The notes under the pieces: generated by a model
The model's input: the letters and a program-made list of their open reading frames with translations, nothing else
What the model was told of the DNA's origin: nothing
The model's database searches: none
Shown here: positions 1 to 7,720 of the stretch, one piece after another
Position numbering within the stretch: position 1 is the first letter of the stretch
Layout: each line of letters begins with the position of its first letter
Made by a program: the position numbers and the translations under genes
Assembly: GCA_903876795.1 (NCBI GenBank)
Contig: CAIRBK010000048.1
Location: 1 to 64,000 of the forward strand
Reading direction: 5' to 3'
Source: an uncultured Verrucomicrobiota bacterium
GTDB taxonomy: Bacteria > Verrucomicrobiota > Verrucomicrobiia > Opitutales > Opitutaceae
DNA length: 64,000 bases

Positions 1-52
1 CTACCTGGGCTTTGAACTCGGCACTGAACTTACGTCGGTTTTTCTTGGTCAT
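1..52 (-). CDS. IS3-family transposase OrfA, N-terminal fragment (runs off window)
   Basis: Reading the reverse strand from an ATG at 52-50 gives MTKKNRRKFSAEFKAQV and stays open to the window edge. This basic start followed by (K/R)(K/R)xFSxEFK is the typical N-terminus of IS3-family OrfA proteins, which carry a helix-turn-helix that binds the element's ends. Only 17 codons are visible, so OrfB, the frameshift site and intactness cannot be judged. A terminal-repeat-like sequence lies about 40 bp upstream of the start, as expected for an element end. Confidence 0.75.
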   Translation of the reverse strand, partial: MTKKNRRKFSAEFKAQV

Positions 53-118
53 GTTTCGGATCGTTTTTCGGGTTTGGATTTAACGATCCCTCCTGTCCAG
101 TTTTCCGGCACCACCTCA
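1..118 (-). mobile_element. End of an IS3-family insertion sequence
   Basis: Positions 94-118 read on the minus strand begin TGAGGTGGTGCCGGAAAACT and continue GGACA. A TG-start terminal repeat containing an AAACTGGACA-like core is common at IS3-family ends, and it precedes orfA at the right distance. The element boundary is therefore placed at 118, with the terminal CA at 117-118. The other end and any target duplication lie outside the window. The insertion borders the carbohydrate island and may mark its edge. Confidence 0.6.
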
Positions 119-299
119 TTGAAGGTAATTTTACCTGCGTGCAATCGACGTCTATAAATCAGCCCTTCACCCAGCGCCCTTTCGGACCTTGAATCTCAAA
201 CTTCATGAAGTGTATAGATAATGTAAAAAATACATCACCGAAACTAATGGCTTTCATCTGATCGCTATATGCAGTCCTGTTTTTGAATACACATCCCGC
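119..299 (+). promoter_or_regulatory. Leader of the G8 protein gene with two short inverted repeats
   Basis: This AT-richer gap precedes the start at 300. It contains a perfect 10-bp palindrome CTTCATGAAG at 201-210 and an ATGTA-A5-TACAT inverted repeat at 221-235. Between them TATAGATAAT (213-222) offers -10-like hexamers, but no convincing -35 was found. No Shine-Dalgarno sequence is visible before the ATG. Promoter placement is a guess; the inverted repeats are directly visible. Confidence 0.3.
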
Positions 300-3200
300 A
301 TGCAAAGCCACACACTTCCCCGAATCTCACGCTCCTTGCTAAGTGGAATATCTGCACTCCTTAGTTTATTCCTTGCATCGCCCGAACTGACTCGCGCCTG
401 CGACAGCCCCGTGTGCTTGGCCGAGGCCGCCGATCTTGTCCTGATCCTACCCAGCGGCAGCGAGACCCACACCGCCGTCGCCAGCGGCGACTGGTCCGCC
501 ACCTCGACCTGGCAAGACGGGATCATCCCACCCGCCGGGGCCAAGGTCCTTATCCCCGACGGCGTCGACGTGCGCTACGACCTCAACAGCGATGTCCGCC
601 TCGACACCGTGCGTGTGGACGGCGCCCTGCGCTTCGCCAACGACCGCAACACCAAGATCGTCCTCGACACCCTTTTCGCGCCCACCAAGACCGCCGTCCT
701 CGAAATCGGCACCCCCACCGCGCCCATCCCGGCCCAGTTCTCCGCCAAGATCCTCATCACTGGCGACCGCCGCGACGCCAACGGCAACACCGCCTTCGCC
801 CCCGGCGACACCAAGCAGTTCGGCCGCGGCGTCGTCTCCAAGGGCAAGGTTACCATGCACGGTGCGAAGAAGGATTCCTACCTCGAACTCGCCGGCGACG
901 CCCGCATCGGCGACACCTTCCTCACCTTCAAGCAGATTCCCTCCGGCTGGCAGATCGGCGATATCCTCGTGCTCGCCGGCACCGGCTCTAGCCCTCTCGA
1001 CCCCGTTTACCCCCGCCCGCCCTTCAGTCTCGAATTCGACTGGTTTTCCCGCGTCCTCGCCAATCAGGCCCTCGACACCGAGCGGCTGAAAATCACCGGC
1101 ATCGAAGGTAACAAGGTTTACTTCGAACATCAGGACGTCACCACCGGCGACCGCACCCGCCTGCGTTTTAACCACCTACGACCCACTGGCGTCACCAAGC
1201 CCGTCGGCGTCACCGCCGACTTCGCCATCCACGTCGGCAACCTCTCCCGCAACATCGAGATCAGCAGCGAATCCGGCAACAACCTCTCCGGCCGAGATAT
1301 TTCCAACGCCGGCAACCTCGTCGGCGAAGAACCATTTATCAACGGCAACCTCGGTTCCGTAACCCAAGATCCGACCAACCCCAAGCGCACCATTGTCGTC
1401 AAAGGCAACGTCCGATACGTCATCGACTTCACCGAGCGCATCAACGAGATCTGGAAACGCGGCCACGCCATGTTCATGCACAACTCCGACGTGGACATCG
1501 CCTACGTCGCGTTCTGGCACCTCGGCCGCACCGACAAGAACCGCGATCTCGACGAAGTGGGCGTCCAGCTCGACAAAAAAATCGGCAACGGCACCAACCA
1601 ACGCGGACGCTACGGCGTGCATTTTCACCGCACCGGCACCCTCGACTGGATGGGTGTACCCTCCCACATCCAGGGCTGCGCCATCTGGGGCAGCCCCGGC
1701 TGGGGCATCGCCCACCACGACGCCAATCTGACCGTCGAGGACAACGTCATCTACGAGGTGCTCGGCACCGCCATCATGCAGGAGTCCGGCGCCGAGATCG
1801 GCACGTGGCGGCGAAATCTGGCTATGAAAACTTACGGTGGCGCTCCTTTCATCAGCCCGATGCAAGGCTCCGTCGGCTCGGCCTTCTATGATCGCGGCAG
1901 TAATCGTCTGGAAAACTTCGATTACGGTTACGAGGGCGTCGGTTTCTGGCTCCACGGTGCCGGCCAGATCGCCGGCGAGGACAACATCTCCGCTGGAGCC
2001 GTGAACGCGGGCTTCGCCTCTTTCGGCAACGGCGATTCCGGCCTGAAAAACCGGCTCGTGGCCAACATCGAGACCCGGCTCCTGCCCAGTTCCCAACGCG
2101 ATGTCGCCCGCAATCTGGCCGATGGCTCCCTCGTCGAGGTGTCCGCGATACCGATCCGGCAGCTCAAGCGTCTCGTCGCCTACAATACGACGCATATCGT
2201 CCACGTCTGGGGCCATACGCGGCGGGAAGGCGACGCGCTCTACTTCAACGTCACCGTCAATGATACCACCTGGGTGCCCGCTCATCCTTATTTCAGCGTG
2301 GTCGAGGACTTCCTCGGCTGGGAACTCCGCGGAAACGGCATTCGCGTCGAATACTCCGGAAACTACCACTTTCGCGACGGCATAGCGGTCGTCTCGCCCT
2401 CCGATAACCGCCGTAGCGCGATCAAGATGAACGGCAACTCGTCCGACTTCGAAAACGTCGTCTTCGTCGGCTACACCGACGCCACCTACGTGCCGCACGA
2501 CATCAGCCCCGCCTACAACCGCAATTTCCGCGGATCCGAGTTCCGCAATGTCACCTTCAAGTCCAGCGTTCGTCTCCCTTTTAACAAATACGTCACCGGC
2601 GACTTCGGCGCCTATTCGCGTGTCATCAACACCACGTTCGACGCGCCCGCTTCGCCCATTGCCGCGCCGGTGCCCGCCTTCACCCCCACCGCCGTCGGCG
2701 GCTTGGCGGTAAAGCTCGACGCTTCTGCCAGCGCCTCGGCGGACAGCGCTGATGCCAGCGCCACCAGCAAGGGCATCTGGTCCTACGGTTGGGACTTGAA
2801 TAACGATGGAAAAATCGACGAGTTCGGCCGCATTTTTTACCACTACTTTCCGGCGGCGGGCAGCTATACGGTCACGCTCAAAGTCTGGGATAAATACGGT
2901 GCTACCGCCTCCATCCCGCAGACGTTTGATGTATCGCTAACTGACTACACCAACGCCTTCACCAACGGCGATTTCGCGAATCCTGCCGCGATCAACAACA
3001 CCAGCAATTACAACAGCTTTTCCTCCCACAGCGTCTGGCATGTTTACGGCAATCTCGATGAAGGCAAAGCTCCCAACGCCGAAGGTGTGCTCAAGATCGC
3101 CGGCGGCACCTTCGGCGGAGCCGCGCAATTCGTGAACGACAACCGCATGCGCCGCGGCACGCAGACCTTCGGCTTCCGCGCGCGCACCACCGGCGGGGAC

Positions 3201-6137
3201 GGCACCCGTTTCCGCGTCCGCCTCTACGGGATCAAGGGCGAATTCGAAAACAATAATCTCGCCTTCGGCGAAGATCCCTCCCGCACCGACGGCTGGCCGG
3301 TTCGCGCCGGCGCCTTCCCCTACGAGGCCACCCTCCTCGTGGACAAAAATCTGGCCGGCAACGTCGCCGACGGCGCGACCTCCACTTGGAAAAATTTCTC
3401 ATTCAACGTGGACCTAGGCACCGGCTTCGACCGCATCGTCGTCCAGTCCAGCGCCTACCAGTCCCTTTCCGGCTCCGCCGCCTTTGAAATCGACGACGTC
3501 TCCCTCGTCGGTCCCGGCACTGCGGTGGCCTTGCCCCCCGCCCTCAACCTCCCGCCCGACGTCACCCTCGACCTCCCTGCCCGCGCCGCTCCCCGCCTGA
3601 CCATGGTCGCCGATGTGCGCGACCCCGACGGCACCATCGCCAAGGTCGAGTTCTTCGACGGCGCGACCAAGATCGGCGAAGACACCACCGCGCCCTTCCA
3701 GTGGACCCTCTTCAACGCCGCGTCCGGCATGCACGAATACACCGCCCGCGTGACGGATAATCTCGGTGCCCAGGCCACTTCGCCCGAACGCTACACCCAG
3801 GTCATCGTTGACGGCATCGCCGCGCCCCCTGCGGTCAACCCACCCGCCGCGCCCACCGGCCTCGTCGCCACCGTCATCTCCGGCTCCCGAATCAACCTCT
3901 CCTGGACCGACGCCTCCATCAACGAAAACGGTTTCGAGCTCGAACGCCGCCTCATGCCCGCCGGCGCGTTTGCCTTCGTCGCTTTCCTCCCCCCCGGCAG
4001 CACCGCTTATTCCGACACCGGCCTGCCCGCCGGCACCGCCTACACCTACCGCGTCCGAGCCGTCAACGACACCGATCCCTCCGCCTACTCAGGCGAGACG
4101 CCCGACGCACGCACCTGGGCCACCGTCGACACGCCCACCTTCGGCGTCGCCCCCGGCATCTACGAAAACACCCAGAGCGTCACCCTCGCCACAACTACCG
4201 CCGGAGCCACCATCCGCTACACCACCGACGGCAGCACTCCCACCTCCACCACCGGCACCGTTTACTCCGGCCCCATCTCCCTTGCGGCCAGCGCCACGCT
4301 CAAGGCCATCGCCTACAAAATTCAGATGACCGACAGCCCCGTCGCCAGCGGCACCTACACCATCGCCGAGCCGGTCTGGGAAGGCCTGCTCTACGACAAC
4401 AACATCGGCTACCAGGACGGCACCCTCGAATCCGCCCTCAAAGCCTCCGGCTTCACCGTCCTCGCCTATGACAATCCCCCCGCCACCAGCCCTGCGCGCC
4501 CGACCTGGTGGAATGCCAACGCCACCTATACCCAGGTCAGTGGCAACCGCACCACCTACGACTTCATGACCGGCATCCGCTGGAATGGCGTTAACCGCAC
4601 TCCCCTCACCGGAGCAGGCGATGGCAGTAGCGGCGTCGGAAAGCTCACCATCCAGCCCAACGTCACCTCCAACAAAAACAAGCGCATGGCGGTGATCCTC
4701 ACCAGCTATCAAAACTCCGCCACCGCACGCGTCACCTCGATCAAGACCGGCAGCGTCACCTCCAATCTCAACCAGCCGCTCACCGTGGGCTCCGGCAAGA
4801 CCACCGTCGGCGTCTTCACCCTCCGCGTGCGCCCGGGCGAGCCGATCGAGATCACCATCACCTACACAAACGTGCAATGGTTCGGCCTCACCCTCGCCTT
4901 CGAGGACGGCGACGGCGGCGGCTCCACCATCCCCGCCGCGCCCTCGGCCCTCGTCGCCACGTCCGCCTCGCCCAGCCAGGTCAACCTAAGCTGGACCGAC
5001 AACTCATCCAACGAGACCGGCTTCAAGATCGAGCGCAAGACCGGCGCCTCCGGCACCTACGCCCAGATCGGCACGACCGTTTTCGGCACCAACACCTATC
5101 CGGATAGCGGGTTGAGCGCTTCGACCACCTACTTCTACCGCGTCCGCGCCACCAACCTCGCCGGCGACTCCACCTTCAGCGCCGAGACCAGCGTCACCAC
5201 CGGCGCCCCCGTCGTCATCACCGGGACCCCGTCCACCCTCTTCGGCACCGCCGCCGCCCAGGGAGGCATCAGCGCCGACAACAACTACGAGCTCGGCACC
5301 CGCTTCCGCACCGGCACCGCCGGCTACGTCACCGCCCTGCGCGTCTGGCGTCCCATCAACAACGCCTCCTTCAACAACGCCACCGTCAGCAGCCCCTCCA
5401 GTTACACCGCCCGCCTCTGGACCTCCTCCGGCACCAAGCTCGCCCAAGTCACCATCGCAGCCCCCACCGCCGGCGCCTGGGCCGAGGCCACCCTCGACTC
5501 CCCTGTCGCCCTCACCGCCGGCACCACCTACGTCGTCAGCTACTCGGTCGCCTCCGGCCAGGCCTACCAGGCCTACAATCCCGCCACTCAGGTGTCCGTT
5601 GTTAGCGGCCCCCTGAGCACCCTGTCCGATGGCAAGATCGGTGTTTACACAGTAAGCAGCTCCGGGGCTTTCCCAACGAGCACCTATCAAAACTCCAACT
5701 ACTACGCAGACGTTCGTTTCGTGGTGCCCGACCCGTTGACGCCCTACCAAACCTGGCAGGAGGACCACTTCACCGAGGCACAAATCGCCAACTCGAGCTT
5801 CAGCGGCATGACCGCCGACCCCGACGGCGACGGCCTGGTCAACATGCTCGAATACGCCCTCGACCTCGACCCCCTCGCCGCCGCCTCCACCGCGGCGACC
5901 ACCGTCGGCACCGAATCCGGCACCGGACGCCTCACCCTCACTTTCCGTCGCGCCCGCCCCGCCAGCGAACTCACCTACATCGTCGAGTGCAGCAGCGACA
6001 TGGTCACCTGGCGCACCCTCGTCACCAACCCCCTCGGCGACGCCGCTGTTGGCGACCTCATCACCGTCTCCGACGCCCCCCTCAACACCGAAGACCAGAC
6101 CAGCCGCTTCCTCCGCCTCAAGGTCCAGGTGCCCTGA
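300..6137 (+). CDS. Large secreted multidomain protein: G8, beta-helix, PKD, FN3, CHB_HEX_C and DUF4082-like domains
   Basis: This 1945-aa protein starts with a signal-peptide-like segment (about residues 1-33). Approximate domain order: a G8-type domain with WSATSTWQDGIIP (63-160); a right-handed beta-helix region with GxHFHRTG and repeated NxIxxS turns (300-790); a PKD domain with YGWDLNNDGKID (790-880); a galactose-binding-like beta-sandwich (880-1070); an Ig-like domain; FN3 (1180-1275); a chitobiase C-terminal-like repeat with IRYTTDGSTPT (1276-1355); a stretch I do not recognise (1357-1535); a second FN3; a DUF4082-like domain (1642-1810); and a C-terminal module with DPDGDGLVNMLEYAL. 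G8 plus beta-helix suggests polysaccharide binding or cleavage outside the cell, but no catalytic residues were assigned. The ATG at 300 is chosen because the signal peptide starts there. Confidence 0.85.
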   Translation: MQSHTLPRISRSLLSGISALLSLFLASPELTRACDSPVCLAEAADLVLILPSGSETHTAVASGDWSATSTWQDGIIPPAGAKVLIPDGVDVRYDLNSDVRLDTVRVDGALRFANDRNTKIVLDTLFAPTKTAVLEIGTPTAPIPAQFSAKILITGDRRDANGNTAFAPGDTKQFGRGVVSKGKVTMHGAKKDSYLELAGDARIGDTFLTFKQIPSGWQIGDILVLAGTGSSPLDPVYPRPPFSLEFDWFSRVLANQALDTERLKITGIEGNKVYFEHQDVTTGDRTRLRFNHLRPTGVTKPVGVTADFAIHVGNLSRNIEISSESGNNLSGRDISNAGNLVGEEPFINGNLGSVTQDPTNPKRTIVVKGNVRYVIDFTERINEIWKRGHAMFMHNSDVDIAYVAFWHLGRTDKNRDLDEVGVQLDKKIGNGTNQRGRYGVHFHRTGTLDWMGVPSHIQGCAIWGSPGWGIAHHDANLTVEDNVIYEVLGTAIMQESGAEIGTWRRNLAMKTYGGAPFISPMQGSVGSAFYDRGSNRLENFDYGYEGVGFWLHGAGQIAGEDNISAGAVNAGFASFGNGDSGLKNRLVANIETRLLPSSQRDVARNLADGSLVEVSAIPIRQLKRLVAYNTTHIVHVWGHTRREGDALYFNVTVNDTTWVPAHPYFSVVEDFLGWELRGNGIRVEYSGNYHFRDGIAVVSPSDNRRSAIKMNGNSSDFENVVFVGYTDATYVPHDISPAYNRNFRGSEFRNVTFKSSVRLPFNKYVTGDFGAYSRVINTTFDAPASPIAAPVPAFTPTAVGGLAVKLDASASASADSADASATSKGIWSYGWDLNNDGKIDEFGRIFYHYFPAAGSYTVTLKVWDKYGATASIPQTFDVSLTDYTNAFTNGDFANPAAINNTSNYNSFSSHSVWHVYGNLDEGKAPNAEGVLKIAGGTFGGAAQFVNDNRMRRGTQTFGFRARTTGGDGTRFRVRLYGIKGEFENNNLAFGEDPSRTDGWPVRAGAFPYEATLLVDKNLAGNVADGATSTWKNFSFNVDLGTGFDRIVVQSSAYQSLSGSAAFEIDDVSLVGPGTAVALPPALNLPPDVTLDLPARAAPRLTMVADVRDPDGTIAKVEFFDGATKIGEDTTAPFQWTLFNAASGMHEYTARVTDNLGAQATSPERYTQVIVDGIAAPPAVNPPAAPTGLVATVISGSRINLSWTDASINENGFELERRLMPAGAFAFVAFLPPGSTAYSDTGLPAGTAYTYRVRAVNDTDPSAYSGETPDARTWATVDTPTFGVAPGIYENTQSVTLATTTAGATIRYTTDGSTPTSTTGTVYSGPISLAASATLKAIAYKIQMTDSPVASGTYTIAEPVWEGLLYDNNIGYQDGTLESALKASGFTVLAYDNPPATSPARPTWWNANATYTQVSGNRTTYDFMTGIRWNGVNRTPLTGAGDGSSGVGKLTIQPNVTSNKNKRMAVILTSYQNSATARVTSIKTGSVTSNLNQPLTVGSGKTTVGVFTLRVRPGEPIEITITYTNVQWFGLTLAFEDGDGGGSTIPAAPSALVATSASPSQVNLSWTDNSSNETGFKIERKTGASGTYAQIGTTVFGTNTYPDSGLSASTTYFYRVRATNLAGDSTFSAETSVTTGAPVVITGTPSTLFGTAAAQGGISADNNYELGTRFRTGTAGYVTALRVWRPINNASFNNATVSSPSSYTARLWTSSGTKLAQVTIAAPTAGAWAEATLDSPVALTAGTTYVVSYSVASGQAYQAYNPATQVSVVSGPLSTLSDGKIGVYTVSSSGAFPTSTYQNSNYYADVRFVVPDPLTPYQTWQEDHFTEAQIANSSFSGMTADPDGDGLVNMLEYALDLDPLAAASTAATTVGTESGTGRLTLTFRRARPASELTYIVECSSDMVTWRTLVTNPLGDAAVGDLITVSDAPLNTEDQTSRFLRLKVQVP

Positions 6138-6640
6138 CACTCCGTTACGGTTCTCGCAACGCCTCGCCAAACCATCAGGCGACATCAATCATATCCATCT
6201 CCACGCCAAACTCTCCCTCCGCTTCAGGGTCGGCGTACCGCGAATAATCCTCCTTCCCCTCATCATGAGTGGAAGCTGCAGCCAGTCGCGAAACGACGCT
6301 TCACGCACTGTTGGCCGTGATCGCTTCCCCGGACTTTTGCGCTCACGCGCGCAGGACTTCCATAGGCAAGTCGTGCAGGCCGTGTCCAATGGCTCGCCTA
6401 GGATGTGTTTCTAAAAAAATTCAGGCTGTCGAAATCTGCGAGTGAGAGGAAAAGCAGGCTGGGCCGGCGTTGTCCTCGTCGGCACGACCCACTCTGTCGC
6501 CTCCGTCTTGATCTCCTGGGCCGAGCCCGCTTCTCCTCTCTCGCCGACCCGATTTATTTCAGAAACACACCCAAGTCTAAAAACATCCAGCCATTGATAT
6601 AATCCGGGAACAAGCGCGGTTTAAACGGCACCCCAGCAGG
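6138..6640. other. 503-bp intergenic region between convergent secreted-protein genes
   Basis: The gap separates two genes that converge on it. No ORF in it has a recognisable protein pattern, and no GC-stem plus T-run terminator was found for either gene. It contains one imperfect inverted-repeat pair, listed separately, that bounds about 178 bp. The DNA between the arms could be degraded coding sequence, since one frame stays open for about 40 codons, but I recognise nothing in it. Confidence 0.5.
6398..6575. repeat. MITE-like segment bounded by 25-bp imperfect inverted repeats
   Basis: The left arm (6398-6422) contains GGATGTGTTTCTAAAA. The reverse complement of the right arm (6551-6575) contains GGGTGTGTTTCTGAAA. 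By hand alignment 20 of 25 positions match, with an unbroken TGTGTTTCT core. The arms enclose about 128 bp without a convincing ORF. No target-site duplication is evident outside the arms (GCTCGC on the left, TCTAAA on the right). A miniature transposable element or a transposon relic would fit; a chance pair cannot be excluded. Confidence 0.35.
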
Positions 6641-7720
6641 TCATGGCACGGATGCTTTGAGTCGCATAAAGCGTCGCTTCGCATCAGCTGGCGGAGCATC
6701 GGTCACGGTGACTTTTTCACCAACGGCGCCGGGGTTGGTGGCGAGGTCAGTCCAGATAACGAGATCGCTGCTGGCCTGCACCGTGTAGGTCAGCTCGGCC
6801 GCCGGGCGGGCGCGCTTAAAGGTTAAGGTCAAAGTTGAAGTTAAAGGGACCAGCGCAGCGGTGGGGAGCGGCGCGGAGGTGGCATCGGTCGGGGTGCCGC
6901 CGAGGGCGTATTCGAGCAGGTTGTTCAAGCCGTCGCCGTCGGGGTCGGCGGTGTTGGCGGCGGTGCCGGAGCCGTTTTGCGCGAGCCCTTGGGCGATGCG
7001 CCAGGCCTCCAGAGCGGAAATTACGGTTTGCGTTACGGAGGACGACACACTGGTGCCAAAAGAGGCCGCACCACTATAGCTGGCGGTCAGCGTATTCGCA
7101 CCCAGCGGCACTGCGGACGTGTTGAGGGTGGCGACGCCGGATCCGTTGAGCGTCGCGGAGCCCAGGCTCCCGGCGGACGAGGAAAACGTCACGCTGCCCG
7201 TGGGCACATCACCGGAGCTCGCCACCGTGGCGGTGAGCGTGAGATTCGCACCGACCCCGACCACTGCCGCGCTGGTCGTCAAAGTCGTGGTGGTAGGCAC
7301 GGTCACGAACGCCGCCGCTTGCGCGGTGGTCAGGGCGGTTTGGGAAATGCGAAATTCGCGGATGAGACCTTGGAAAAAATGGCCGTAAGTGGACTCCGTG
7401 CCGTCGGCAAAAAGCGTTTTTTGAACAGCAAAGTTGCCTCCCATATTGATCAAACAAGGCCCGAGCTCCGGCCGCGAGAGATTGGGGATGGCATTCGCGC
7501 CGCTGGCCTCGACCCGGGCCTGACCGGTGGATACCAGCGAAACCGTGCCTGCGGTGGCATCGAGGATGGCGACGGCGCGCACCGGGCCGCTTGCGGGCAG
7601 GGGACGGGAAACTGAAGTCGTCCAAGCCGACGGACTGGAGCCGAAGGCATGAAATTTCAGTTGGCCACCCTCGGTGTAGAGTAACAACCCATTCAATGAA
7701 CTGCCCAGTTTGAAAAGGAT
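6641..7720 (-). pseudogene. C-terminal continuation of the pectate-lyase-fold protein, cut off by an in-frame TAG
   Basis: This stretch is in the same frame as the upstream gene and separated from it only by TAG at 7721-7723. It reads on directly as ILFKLGSSLNGLLLYTEGG, the second half of a LamG-like sandwich that the upstream ORF begins. A bacterial Ig-like domain follows (TLTTSAAVVGVGANLTLTAT) and then the C-terminal module with DPDGDGLNNLLEYALGG, ending in RRFMRLKASVP. There is no signal peptide, and the ATG at 7696 lies inside the LamG fold, so independent translation is unlikely to give a folded product. A nonsense mutation, an assembly error or suppression of the TAG are all possible. 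Confidence 0.75.

Noticed and set aside
1176-2843. Long minus-strand ORF (555 codons) opposite the G8 gene
   Set aside because: Its composition is dominated by Val, Gly, Ala, Asp and Glu from reading GC-rich codons backwards, and the plus strand has clear domains.
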